DNA of 64,000 bases from positions 39,600,967 to 39,664,966 of the forward strand of contig OX359281.1 in NCBI GenBank assembly GCA_947179155.2, written 5' to 3'. The notes below the pieces were generated by a model. It was not told where the DNA came from. It worked only from the letters and a program-made list of their open reading frames with translations, and made no database searches. Below are positions 1 to 11,999 of the stretch, one piece after another (within the stretch, counting starts at the first letter, position 1; each line of letters starts with the position of its first letter). This stretch comes from Hedera helix. Lineage: Eukaryota; Streptophyta; Magnoliopsida; Apiales; Araliaceae. Made by a program: the position numbers and the translations under genes.

Positions 1-298
1 TGTGTTTGGTTAATAATAACTTATAAATTAAAATAAAATATAAAAATTATTAAAATAACCTTCATTAAAAAAAATATGTTAAAATAAAAGAGAACAAAAT
101 AAACATTTTAATAAGTTTGACCAAAACTTAAAAAATGACTTATAAGTCAAAAAAAATAAGTAAATAAACTTATTTATTTTTTTTTGACTAATAAATCAAT
201 TTATAAATTAGCATATAAATCATTCTTAACACTAAATATGAAAAATTAACTTATAAGTTGGACTGACTAACTCATAAATTGATCCCGAACACCCCCTT
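1..298. repeat. MITE-like AT-rich repeat, left end possibly outside the window
   Basis: This AT-rich stretch holds several copies of the palindrome AACTTATAAGTT and related TTATAAGT words. It ends in GAACACCCCCTTAG, the usual outer end of a common plant non-autonomous DNA transposon type. The left end reads TGTGTTTGGT, roughly matching the inverse of the right end. No target duplication can be checked because the left border is at or beyond the window edge. No coding capacity. Confidence 0.4.
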
Positions 299-2784
299 AG
301 ACTAGGACAGGACAGACTTTCTTAATTGAATTGAGATGGAGAGAGAATAATAATAGTAGTATTGCAAAATTTGTTCCTCTCCGATCCAAAATTAGGAAAG
401 GTTGTTATCCAGAACTAATTTAATAACCCCTTGCGTCATATTTATTTTATTCTAAAAAAATGTAATTACTTGAGTCAAATTGTTTGTTGTGTGAATATTT
501 ATTTAGCGTGGAGCTTTAAAATTATCTTGGAGTTCCATCACAATAATTCTTATTTTAAACAACACTAATAAATTTTATTTGGTAATATAACTTGGACAAC
601 TCGTACTAACCATAAAGGAGGTGGTCAAGAACTCAGTCAACATTCTTACTTATTTTGAGTTGATTTTGTCCAACGTTCAAATAAAAAGGAATTTTGCTTC
701 GGATAAAAGCTAAAAGAGAGAGTATTTTTTTTATATGGGATAAGTTTTTATTTTTTATTTTTCTCGGTCGATGTGATTTTGGTCTATTTATAAGAAGTTG
801 GTAAAAAAATATATATATATATAGAAACAAGTCTTTTTTAATCGTTAGAAATAAAGGAAATTCGCAAATTTTTATTATAACCTATTTTTAAGCACACTTA
901 TCTCTTCTTGCACCCGGATTTTAAGGGCATTAAAACTAGCGATCTTATTTTTTCTAAGACATTTTCAGTTGGGCTAACCTTTTTATACTACTCAAGTATC
1001 CCATGCCATTCCAATATCCCATATATGAAGTGGGGAGGCATGGGCGGATCCAAATTTATTCTCAACAGGAGTGAATTTTAATTATTTTTTATTAAAATTA
1101 AATAAAAAAATTTAAATTAATCATAATAATATTTATAACTTACAGTGTTATTCTCTTATTCAAACAAAATAAAGGCAAAACACATCAAAATTAACCCATA
1201 AACACAAGTACACAACTCATGTTTAAAACTAGTTCACATCCATAGATGATTCCATTTTTACCACAAACCCGATTGAATTTTCAATTCAAAGTTGTAAATT
1301 TTTCATTTAAAGAAAAAAATATAAAAAAATTCAGCATATTCATATCCTAATGGTCACTACATCAACTCAGCCAACTATTAAAGCAATTCTAATTAAATGT
1401 TTGTGTATACAAAAATGTATACACTAAATACTAAATATAGTCAGTTAACTTAGGAGTTAAGCAGAAAGAAAAAGATTTCATAGTAAGGATATATTTTGTG
1501 TTCACATTGTAAGTTTTCAATCGCTCTGCATTAATGGAAGATAATAGAATTCTCCTAGCAAATTGTATAAATGTGTCAAATTGTTGTACTTTAATTCATT
1601 GATTTTTATGAACTTTACATGTTTTACATAAAACCTAAATACTTAACTACATTAGAACCATCAATCAAATTTTCATATACAAAAAGATAAAAATAGCATA
1701 ACTTATTTTCCTTTATGTTGAATAGGAAAATAATTTACTTGTAAAAAATAATAAGATTAAAGGCATGAGGCATCAATCATATCCTTTCCGGACTCGGATC
1801 TCAAATATGATTATATGAAGAACACTCATCAAAATCCACTGCGCACCACGTCGCTATGTGCAAGAGAGACAGTGAGGAAAAAAGAAGAGGTGGCGGCAAG
1901 GAGGATGAAACAAATATGAAACTGAAGTCATCAACACTACTAGTTTAGTACTCCCACCATCCGAGATAAAAATCTTTATTACTATTTTAGGTAGTTTCAA
2001 TTTAAATTTATATTTACTCTAAATAATTTATTTTTTACAATAATTTGCATATAATATTTTTAATATTAATTGTCATATTTATACTATCAATCCATATTTA
2101 TAGAGTATTACTAGTCATTTGCAAAAAATTATACAATTAAATGAGAATTTAAATATGAACAATTTTGTCATTCTATCATATTTCTTAATATGCGCAAAAA
2201 GTCAATCATGACTTTTGTCTTGAGACAGAGAATATAATATTTCACCAAAATTATATTTAACCCTTAAGTTTAATCTTTTTATAAATTTACCCCTTAAATT
2301 TATTAAATTATTTTTTAATCCTACCCTTATACCTATAAAAAAAAAATTTAAAAAAAATCCAACATAAGCAACTCTGCCTATGCTACCCTCTAAATGGCTC
2401 CGCCTCTGTAGGGAGGGGAGGCAAGAGACGGGGATGAGATTTGTAGGCCAAGTGCCTAAAGTCTGTCCAAAAATAAAGATTTATATAGCGCTAATTTTGT
2501 TGGGCCCTATGGAATGTTTGGGTTTTCAAACAAGCACTGAACTAATTGCCACAAGCATTATACTTCTTAGTAGTCTCAAGTTAGATGATTGAGAGGGTTT
2601 TAAAGAGCGAAGGAGTCCAGTCTTTTGGCCGACCAATTGCCATAGAGGTTCACATTCACAAGGACCCCACAAATTAAGCTCTCCTGATTTTTAGTCTGCT
2701 TCATATACATACAAAGTCTTCTGCAACGAAATTTCCAAGTCAACCATCTTGTATGATGACTAATGAAGAAAATACACAAGTGAC
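299..2784. other. intergenic AT-rich DNA, no gene recognised
   Basis: About 2.5 kb without a supported gene. Short open frames here have no recognisable protein features. Scattered words such as the segment around 1040-1080 resemble degraded transposon sequence, but none could be assigned to a family. Confidence 0.5.
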
Positions 2785-3065
2785 ATGAGCAGAGCCTTCT
2801 CAACCGGTTTCATTTCTGAAACTAATTGCCAATTTCAGATGGCTCTTGTCTCCATTTTGGCTTTCTTTTTGTTCTGCCATCTGCCTCTTCTGAATTCAGC
2901 TGAAGAAATTAGGAATAAATCCAATGAGAAGCCTATTTGTCCACCGTATTTCAACTGTAAAATTTTTTGGGTTTACGGTTTCCCTTTCTACAATTCCACG
3001 GCAATGAAAAAGTTCCACAACTCCAACCAAGTGAAGGGGGCCAAGTCTATGATTTCAAAGGCTTA

Positions 3066-3150
3066 GTGAATCACGATGCCATTGGAATTAATGACAAAGG
3101 ACTCCAAGGTCTGCTAGATGAAAGAAAGTGTGATTCTTTGAGGAATTTCT
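3066..3150 (+). repeat. 85-bp direct repeat, copy 1 (LRK10L exon)
   Basis: This exon segment recurs at 4212-4296 with two mismatches visible by eye, at an offset of exactly 1146 bp. It encodes the same LRK10L stretch (..VNHDAI..KGLQGLLDERKCDSLRNF). The two copies flank the insertion 3151-4211. Confidence 0.9.
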
Positions 3151-4211
3151 TGTAAGGATTTAAGCCCAGAAAAACCCAATATTAATATTTATTTTATTAT
3201 TTTAATTATAAAATTTAATTTCTTTTTGCATAATTAAATGTGTCATAAATTTTGTCCATAATTATACATTTTATAATTTATGTATATGAAGGAGTGTCAT
3301 ATACGGAAGACATAAATTGTATCTAATGTATAATTTAAAGAAATTATATTGTTCTCAATCTTAGATGGAAATGGACATACCATTCTAGTAGATTGTAATA
3401 CACTTGATTTGATGACTTGTCTTAATCATGTAAAGTAGAGACTTTAATCTAAGGTATTGGTGTATTTTTGAAATACATAGAACTGGATCGTTACGAAAAA
3501 TTATTTGTTAAATACTGTTATTACGAATAATTTTCAATTACTATTAATGTGCAATTACTCTTAATCCTGAGAGAACAATGAACTTGATTTTATAATGTGT
3601 GTCATTTTAATATATTAAAGAGTGAGATTTTTAATATAATCAATACATCAATATGTTGGGTGATATATATTATGAAATTGGGAACATGTATTTTTCAAGG
3701 TGGAATTCTACAATTAAATTGTAATATCCCCTTGAGATAATTTATTTGGTTGATCACCAGAATCTTGGCCAAGTATTTTAGTAATTTATATTGCTAAAGT
3801 ATTAATTTAATTTATTAAATTAATGAGTGATCAAAAGTTTATAAATTATGTACTCAAGGATATAAGCAGTAAACGTAATGGATTAACAGTTTTATTCCTA
3901 CACACGTTTATGGATATTAATGTAGAGGAGTATTTTTGCAAGATACTAATAGTGGAAGGATTTAATTAATTAATTTTAATTCTATTAATTCTAGAGTGCA
4001 ATTATAACTATTTAGTGGAATTAGTTATAATTAATATAATTCTAATTTATTAAAGAGTTAATCAGAAATTAGTGTTATATTGAAGCTAGAATTATAGAAT
4101 CCTACTTGATCCCTACTCTAGCCCTTATTAAGATATAACAGAAAAGGGAGAATAAAATATATACGTAAGTTTTTCAATTATCCTGATAATTATCAGGGAG
4201 TTAAGGACTTT
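3151..4211. mobile_element. 1.06-kb AT-rich insertion in the LRK10L exon, family unknown
   Basis: Non-coding sequence interrupting the LRK10L extracellular exon. It begins TGTAAGGATTTAAGCCC and contains near its right end a perfect 16-bp palindrome, CCTGATAATTATCAGG, at 4182-4197. The style resembles a Copia-type LTR, but no LTR pair, primer site or 5-bp target duplication was found. It is instead flanked by an 85-bp duplication of host exon, which is unusual for any integrase and suggests repair-associated insertion or unequal exchange. Confidence 0.5.
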
Positions 4212-4296
4212 GTGAATCACGATGCCATTCGAATTCATGACAAAGGACTCCAAGGTCTGCTAGATGAAAGAAAGTGTGATTCTTTGAGGAATTTCT
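4212..4296 (+). repeat. 85-bp direct repeat, copy 2 (LRK10L exon)
   Basis: Second copy of the exon segment at 3066-3150. This copy is continuous with the rest of the extracellular domain (SLPNSPSISFT..), so it is the one still attached to the downstream gene. Confidence 0.9.
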
Positions 4297-6182
4297 CTCT
4301 TCCCAACTCTCCCTCCATATCCTTTACAGTAGTCTCAGACAATATCACTTTATTCAGATGCCCGAAAACATCAGACACACAGAAATTGATTGGTGATGAT
4401 TATCACATTTACTCAAAGTGCAATAAACACAATTTTTACTATATATATCCAGTTCATTTTCCAAATCCACAAAACCTTCCAGATAATTGTTCAGTTATTC
4501 AGCTGCCGAAGGCAACAAATTTAGATCAAACGGGCACAGATGCCTCAGAGTTGTTTGAATTAAGTGCTGAATTCACTCTCCGGTTTCATATCTCTAGTGA
4601 TTGTTACAAATGTCACTCTGAAGAAGGCCAGTGTCAAAATGAAGGCAACGAATTTCATTGTGCAAATGCCAAAGGTATTTCATATATACCTCCATAAAGT
4701 TCTGCTATTTTTATAGGAGATCACAAACCGTGGTTCAAAGATTTCAGTATGTACTGCTCTCAACTGATTGGAGGGTTCTATTTTCACTTTTCTATACCAA
4801 AAATAAGTACCAACATCCTTCTTATGCATCTATTGTGATGTTTGTAAAATCATCCTTTGTGGCACTTTGTGTACTAACATAGTTCTGATTCAATGCTTTT
4901 CATGAATCTCAAAATAGATATATTTAATTTCATTATGTGTGATTGGAGTTTGTAATCTTAAGAAATAAATATAAGTTTTAGTAGATTAAATTATGACTTC
5001 TGTTATATCATGTCTGAACTGACTTAAGATGTTTTGCTTGGTATTATGTTGCAGGAAAAGGAAGTAAGAAACTGATTCTAGAAACAGGTACTATATCTAT
5101 GAACCATATATGTATGCAAAATATCATAATATATAAACTATAACTTAAAAACTACATTTTCCCCTTCTTTAGCCATACCTGGAGCTGGCCTTATATTTTT
5201 CTTGGTCATCATTATTATTATATGGAGGTGCAAGAAATGGAGTAATCTGATTCCAATGATTGTAGGCACTGCAGCTGCTTGCGTGGTCATATTAATAGTC
5301 CTGTTATGCTGTTTTTGGAGTAAATGCTCATCTTGCAAAACAATGATCTTCGGGAAATATGGAAGAAAAGACCATGAAAATGTCGAGGCCTTTCTAAGAA
5401 AGTACGGACCTCTTGCCCCCAAAAGATACAGATATCAAGATGTCAAGAAAATGACCAATTCTTTTAAATGCAAGGTAGGCCAAGGAGGCTACGGTGGCGC
5501 GTACAAAGGGAAGTTACACGATGGCCGGCAGTGAAGATTTTGCATAAAATGAAAGGTGATGGAGAAGAATTTGTTAACGAGGTTGCAAGCATGCATTAGC
5601 AGGACGTCCCATATTAACATTGTCACTCTTCTTGGATTTTGTTTTTTAGGTTCCAAAAGAGCTCTAATCTACGAGTTCATGACTAACGGATCATTAGAGA
5701 AGTTCGTACCAAATGAAAAATCCACAGCAGCAAGGCAACAAGGGTGGGAAACATTGTACCAAATTGCATTTGGCATTGCTCGAGGATTAGGGTACATCGT
5801 GGGTGCAACACACGAATATTGCACTTTGACATCAAACCTCATAACATTCTCCTTGATGAAAAATTCTCCCCAAAGATTTCTGATTTTGGGCTTGCTAAAT
5901 TAGGTTTCGGGAAAGACAGTGTGATATCAATGCTAGGTATGAGAGGGACGCTAGAGTATATTGTTCCAGAAGTGTTTTCAAGAAATTTTGGAGGGGTCGC
6001 TCATAAGTCAGATGTCTATAGCTATGGCATGATGATCTTGGAAATGGTTGGAGGGAAAAAGAATATCCCTAACGGAGTTGATCGTAGCACTGAAGAATAT
6101 TTTCCCGAATGGATATACAGTCGCCTTGAACTAAATGCTGAAACTAGAGTGGATGGCATATGGAATGAAGTGGAAAATGAAA

Positions 6183-7628
6183 GTACAAGAAAGATGTTAA
6201 GAGTTGGGTTGTGGTGCATACAAAATAATCCCTCAAACCGGCCATCAATGGAGAGGGTGCTGGAAATGTTAGAAGGGGAACTGGAGTCCCTGCAAATATA
6301 TCCTACCCAGGCCTTTCTTTGATTATGTCCCGGAACCTTTAGCATATTCTTCCACCACATAGCTAAGGTAATGTTCATTGTTTGTTCATTTTATGTTATC
6401 TCAATTTCTCAATTGGAGACTTTTTTGAAATGAAAGACTTGAGTGGATTGTCACGTCGCTTTAGCTTCATTAACACGTGATATTGCAATAGTATGTACTT
6501 AATTTCACACAACTGTTAGTTTATATATGTGAGAAAATGGATGATGGTAAATGCCTTGCTAGAGATGTTTTTTTTTTTTTTTATAAATATTGAGTTAAAC
6601 TTTATTATTGTTTTTTCTTACAACGCAAGTTGTACCTGAAGGCTGAAGCTAGTATTGACATCTCAATTATCCACTTTTAAATGCAATATTATTTTGTGTG
6701 ATCAGCATTGTTGCAATTGAGCTTTCCAAGGAATTTTGGGAAACAAAAAATGGTTGAATATATAACTTTATGCTGGTTACTTTTTAAAGAAAAATGTTAA
6801 TTGCATTATTCTTGTAATTAAATTAAGTATGTTATGCAGCTTAAATAAATAATACTGAGACATATACGTAACAACATAAATATAAATGCAGAATTTACAA
6901 CTTTGCACCAAGAAATTGAGCTGAATTTTACAAAGATTAGAGAACTTCGGAATAAGTTTTCATCCTATTCCCAAGAAACAATCAAACACAAACTGACATA
7001 ACTTAATTTGTTCATTACATTAAAATCAACTTGGCGCACCAGTACTAAAAAGAACATCTAACACAGCTAATAGAACAACTCAAACAGAAAACATTTTAGT
7101 ACGAAACACTAAAACAGAACAGATTAAGTTATTAATGTCCTTAATTTTTTGGTTTACGAAGAGTGCCAAACATCCAATCCATTCAGATGGTGTAGTGGCC
7201 ATAATTATGGTGGTACGAAGTGTGATGAATAACATGGTAACCAGCTCCCATAATAGGCCACAATTTCCCATCTACACAGTCGTGAATGTTTGCATTCCAT
7301 AAACTCTCCAGATACATTAGTGAGTCGTAAAATGGGTCATCTTAACTGAACTCACACAAAAGGTCATTAATAAAGGGATTAATGATATATATACACACCT
7401 GAGTTAAATCAAATTATAGCATGATAAGGCCTAATGCGCAGTCTCGTTAATATCTTTTTGGATAATTTTAGCCCACCATAGATACACCCAAAGGTCATGA
7501 CTGAAAATATTAATGATAGCAGTTTAAGTCATCATGTACACATCCAAATATTTCACTTGTTACAATGTAAGATTGGGGTGTTACATTGGCACTATAAATA
7601 TTGTTATTATGTGTGGCATTCCCAGCAG
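6183..7628. repeat. segmental tandem duplication, block A
   Basis: Block A runs from the last part of the LRK10L kinase, through its 3' flank, to the 3' exon of a sterol desaturase in reverse orientation. It matches block B (8221-9522) across kinase tail, flank and desaturase exon, with clear divergence and indels. A 249-bp segment (7338-7586) interrupts block A: the desaturase match stops at 7337 and resumes at 7587. Confidence 0.85.
7141..7628 (-). pseudogene. sterol C5-desaturase 3' exon fragment
   Basis: A partial second copy of exon 3 of the intact desaturase at 9277-11994. The stop codon lies at 7141-7143 and the sequence shows the WPIMGAGYH and HNYG region before it breaks. It lacks a few bases relative to 9455-9463, is interrupted by 7338-7586, and stops at 7628, where a Copia fragment begins. 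It has no exons 1-2 and cannot encode an enzyme. It arose with the block A/B duplication. Confidence 0.85.
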
Positions 7629-8220
7629 ATAAATATGTCTCTACACCAATGGCTAGCAAAGATCGAAAAGGGTCCACTGATGATACTCCATTCAACAATC
7701 TTACTTTGTATAGGAGTCTTATTGGTGCCTTGCAATATCTTACATTCACAAGATCGAACTTATCATTTAGTGTGAACTTTGTATATCAATTTATACATAC
7801 TCCAACTGAGGGACATTATCGTTTGGTAAAACGCATTCTTCGATATGTGAGTGGCACACTTGATCATGGAATCAATGTACTAGCCCAAGGCACGCTTGAT
7901 TTATATGCATTTTCAGATTCTGATTGGGGTGAATTTACAGTTACACGTCGTTCTACTACTGGTTTTTGCACATTTCTCAGAAGCAGTTTTATATCATGGA
8001 GTGCGAAAAAGCAAAGTTCTGCTACAGCCTACAGGATCTAGTGCCGAAGCTGAATATCGAGCTCTAGCTTCGACTGCAGCTGAACTGACTTGATTATCAT
8101 TCATTTTATGCGATGTTGGAGTTTGTCTTGATAATGCACCAGCCATTTTTTGTGATAATCTTAGTGCCAAGTGACCCGGAATCCAATTTTTCATAATCGT
8201 TCGAAGCATATAGAATTACA
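7629..8220 (+). pseudogene. Copia retrotransposon RNase H fragment at the duplication junction
   Basis: The translation gives the 3' end of a Ty1/Copia pol gene: YRSLIGALQYLTFTR, then RILRYVSGT, DSDWG, TTGF, SWSAKKQ, and after a frameshift near 8036 SSAEAEYRALASTAAEL, ending near SKHIEL. These are standard Copia RNase H motifs. Stops follow in the last third. No LTR, integrase or RT belonging to it is present. Its left edge abuts the desaturase fragment and its right edge abuts the kinase fragment, so it looks like filler DNA between the two duplicated blocks. Confidence 0.9.
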
Positions 8221-8400
8221 GTACAAGGAAGATGATAATAGTTGGGTTGTGGTCCATACAAACTGATCCCTCAAACTGGCAATCGAAAGAGGGTGCAGGA
8301 AATGTTAGAAGGGAGCCTGGAGTTCTTGCAAATCCCACGCGGGCCTTTCTTTGTTTCTGTCCCAGAACCTCTGGCATATTCTTCCACCACGTAGCTAAGG
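8221..8400 (+). pseudogene. LRK10L kinase C-terminal fragment
   Basis: Duplicate of the kinase end at 6183-6362: VGLWSIQTDPSNW corresponds to VGLWCIQNNPSNR in the longer copy, followed by a frameshifted version of the leucine-rich tail and the same 3' flank. It contains only the C-terminal lobe end and no catalytic residues. It is a by-product of the tandem duplication. Confidence 0.85.
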
Positions 8401-9522
8401 TAATATTCATTGTTTGTTCATTTTATATATCTTAAATTTTCAGTTGTAGACTTTTTTGAAATGAAAGACTTAAATGGATTGTCATGACATTTTAATTTCA
8501 TTCATACATGATATTGCAATAGTATGTACTTAATTTCACACAACTGTTAGTTTATATATGTAAGAAAATGCATGATGGTAAATGCCTTGCTAGATATGTT
8601 TTTTTTTAAATATATATATTATTATTGAGTTCAGTTAAAACGTCTAAACTTTTATTGTTGTTTTTTCTTACAGAAGCTGGTATCAACATCTCAATTATCC
8701 AATTTTAAATGCAATATTATTATGTGTGATTGATCAACATTGTTGGGACTGAGGTTGCTAGGGATTTTGGCAAATGAAAAAGGGTTGAATATATAACTTT
8801 ATGCTGGTTATTTTTTAAAGAAAAATGTTAATTGCATCATTCTCCTAATTAAATTAATTATGTCATGCAGCTTAAATTATTTATAAAGGAGTAAGGAGTA
8901 CAAGTAATTCTATTGACATATCCGTACTTAACAGAAGAAATGTGAAGCAGTATTTACATCTATGCCCAAGAAATTGTGTTGAATTTTATTATGCTTCCCC
9001 TCCCCCCTTTCTCTAGGACATAGTTTAGCAGTACGTAGTAAGATTAGAGAGACATAATTTGTTCATTACATTAAAATCAACTTAGCGCACCAGTACTGAA
9101 AAGGACATCTAACGCAGCAATTAAACCAACACAAACAGAATAACATTTTAAGTAAATAACACTAAATAACTTCGGAAGATTGATAGCACGATCAACAGTC
9201 ATGCAAGCATATGCAGATTCACTAGCTAGCTTAAGAAAGGAAGTAAGGAACATAACAGATTAACTTACTAATGACCTTAATTTTTTGGTTGACGAAGAGT
9301 GCCAAACATCCAATCCATCAAGATGGTGTAGCGGCCATAGTTATGGAAGTATGAAGTGTGATGAATAATATGGTAACCAGCTCCCATAATAGGCCACAAT
9401 TTCCCATCTACACAGTCGTGAATGTTTGCAATCCATAAGCTCTCCAGATACATAAGCGCCAGGTGAGTCATAAAATGGGTTGGCACTATCAATATTGCTA
9501 TTATGTGCGGCATTCCCAGCAG
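8221..9522. repeat. segmental tandem duplication, block B
   Basis: Second copy of the kinase-tail, spacer and desaturase 3'-exon segment. Here the desaturase part is continuous with the full gene, so block B carries the functional end, whereas block A carries the full kinase end. The long 3'-flank match (for example 6363-6560 against 8399-8600) shows the relationship on its own, without the coding parts. Confidence 0.85.
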
Positions 9523-11994
9523 TATTCCATCTACTGGATGCACTGCAAAACCTGCCAATTCAAAACTTCTTATAATACTATCAATCAATTAAAATTAAGG
9601 AGCCAGGAGGAGGTGTATAATCAATTTTCTAGCTATATACCATTGGTTTTTAGTAAGTAACATTTATTTATTTCAAGACCTCTGAACAATAAAAGTTTGA
9701 TTCTCATACTTGGGATAGAGAGGACATGTAAAAGTTTGAAAATGAAATATAGAAGCTGAGAATTATGAAGTTTATTTATATTGGGGTTTTTAGATATATA
9801 AAAGAGAAGAATATATATTATTAATTTGTTCTAAAAATATAGAATAATTTTTCTTTATTATCAAAGAAAAATCTCAATTTACCCGGCCGAAGGTTGACAC
9901 GTCTACCCCTTGTGAAATTTGACAATGGCTCAACAAGAGCAAATATATCATCCACAAAATTATTTAATTAAAAAAAAAGCCATTTCAACGAAGAGCCCCA
10001 TGAATTTTATTTTTGAAATTTATTATAAACGCAAGCAATTTAGACCAACCAGCTGCCCCAACCAAAAACCACCCCATCTTTCATAAATTGCATGAAATAG
10101 ATACCCATTATCAAACAGATTAGCAGCTCTAATATACATAATAGTAAGAATAAAATGTAGGTAAATAACAATTTGTGGGTTATTCAAAATTAACTTGAAA
10201 TCGTTAGTGATATTTTTGAGCAAAATATAATTGAATTTAATTTGCATAGTTAAAAACAGATAAAATATATGTAAAAGCAGATCGACATATATCACCATTG
10301 CTAGCTAGTTTACTGTTCAAATTTCTGTGACGAAAGGATGCTCACAGATGTTTCAGTACTAATTTTACACATTTCAGCACAAATAATGTATACGTACGTA
10401 CGTATGCAGGACGAAGCTACATGTTATATTGTGGGGTCATTATTTTATAATGTAGGATAAATTTTAAGTATTATATATAAATCGACCATACTCAAATTTT
10501 ATAAAATTTATACTATATGAGGTGAAATTGAAAATTTATAATTTGTCAATCAAATTTTGAACAACATATGACTCATATCCCCCTCAATATATGTATCTCT
10601 CTCTATAATATTTTTAAACTAAATAATAATTAAATTAATATTATTTTTTAAAATAATTAATGAATTAATTACTTGTGAACAGTTGTGATTAGAAAAATCT
10701 ATTATGAGTCAATATAATGTATATATACAATATATTATTAGTTATTATATTGTCATTGTAATATATATATATATGTGGGTGGGTGGGTGGGTGGGGGGGT
10801 GTGATCCGAAAGTACAAAAATATTATAAAAAAATTTTATTCGAGGTGTTGTGCCCGAACCTCAGTCAAATTATTTATAGCTTAATAATAATTTTGACCCT
10901 AACGAAAAACAGTACTGACTTCGTTACTGGTGTGTATATTAATACTTCTGCCTTGCGCTGGAATTATCATCTTCTTAATTTTTGCTGTGAGAAATATATA
11001 TAGTAATGAATTAGCTAGTGGTATTAGAGAAAGAGAACACAAGTAGCATACCGGCAAATGGAGAAAGCTGATGCTGCTTGTTGTAGATGTGATGTGGAGC
11101 ATGAATGTACTTGTAAAAGGGCTTAATTTCATGGGACTTTCGATGCACCCAATAAACTAGAAACTCCACAATAACAGAATATGCAATCACACAAACAAAG
11201 TAACCAAACCACCCAACTTGGTGTACTCTTGAAAAGCACTTGGTCCACCCATTCTCAGCCAGGTGTTCCGAAATTGTTGGAACTGCCGTCACCCATGGCA
11301 GCCCTTTCATAGATCCCACTATATGAGATTTCATGGTCTTTACCGAAGGAATGGCATCTGTACGTACGTACGTGTTTATTAATTTGGAGAGATCCGTAAT
11401 CATGCATCATATATAATAATATGTACCCCTTCATCCCACAAAAGAGAGTTCTATTTGCCCAAAAGAAAAATCCAAAAAATGAAGAGAAAAATAAAAGCTC
11501 ATTATTTATAGGAAATCTACAAGAAAAATATAATATTCTTAAAATTTGCAAATAAGACTTTTTTGTGAGGGGTGGAGGGAATATTTTTTTTAATAACTAA
11601 ACAAATATAATCAGAAATATATATAAGAAAATTTATTATGTTAGAGAATTAATATTTTCAGCGCAAATTTTAAATTCCAACGATGTAATAGACAGATGTT
11701 TTACATGTATTACAAATAGGAAATATGCGCCAAGAAAAAGAAAATTTTGCACATATTATTTCCCTCATTTTTACCTTTGGGAATATAAACGCTGCGCTTA
11801 AGGTAGTAAAGGTAGAAACACCACAGAAATCCACTGATGAAGTAAAGAAAAACTAAAGCAGCATAGTTTCGCAGCCATGTCCTCAAGAAATGAGGCATAG
11901 GTTCCCATAAGCTCGTGGGAAGAAAATTTCCAACCAACATATCGTTGTAGAAGCTGGCTTCATTTTTTATCTGGGGCTGGAAACTGGCCTCCAT
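9277..11994 (-). CDS. Delta(7)-sterol C5(6)-desaturase (STE1/DWF7 type), three exons
   Basis: The protein would introduce the C5 double bond into Delta7 sterols in the endoplasmic reticulum, a late step of phytosterol and brassinosteroid-precursor synthesis (family knowledge). Exons on the minus strand are 11994-11775, 11357-11052 and 9551-9277; both introns are GT-AG and phases agree, giving 266 residues, close to the family's usual length. The three histidine boxes of membrane di-iron oxygenases are intact: HRKSH (145-149), HAPHH (159-163) and HIIHH (236-240). Hydrophobic segments lie near residues 45-65 and 121-143, and in the middle of exon 3. The start is the first ATG (MEASFQPQ..), followed directly by the expected N-terminal region. 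No broken codon was seen. It is the only host gene here that appears functional. Its 3' exon is also present as a duplicate fragment at 7141-7628. Confidence 0.93.
10774..10800. repeat. GTGG microsatellite in desaturase intron 2
   Basis: A (GGTG)n run follows an AT dinucleotide run, within the 1.5-kb second intron (9552-11051). The rest of that intron is AT-rich, with no further feature recognised. Confidence 0.8.
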
Positions 11995-11999
11995 TTATG

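Larger units (their letters stand above)
2839..6322 (+). pseudogene. LEAF RUST 10-like (LRK10L) receptor kinase, broken
   Basis: A broken receptor-like kinase of the LRK10L/WAK-associated class, normally a plasma-membrane kinase with a cysteine-rich extracellular GUB_WAK-type domain. It starts with a signal peptide (MALVSILAFFLFCHLPLLNSA), then the CPP..FNC start of the extracellular domain. An insertion at 3151-4211 splits the domain, which resumes at 4212-4674. GT-AG introns follow (4675-5054 and 5088-5172) around a 33-bp exon 5055-5087. The last exon encodes two hydrophobic stretches, a glycine loop GQGGYG, an HFD catalytic loop, DFGLAKL and SDVYSYGMMILEM, ending at 6322. Lesions seen: a frameshift and missing residues near 3000-3060, loss of about 7 bp near 5533 at the VA-K motif, a 4-bp GCAT duplication near 5591, and loss of about 4 bp near 5794. 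APE reads VPE. Family assignment is sure; loss of function is inferred from the frameshifts. Confidence 0.85.

Noticed and set aside
6022..6378. 118-codon frame antisense to the kinase
   Set aside because: Shadow of the LRK10L kinase domain on the other strand.
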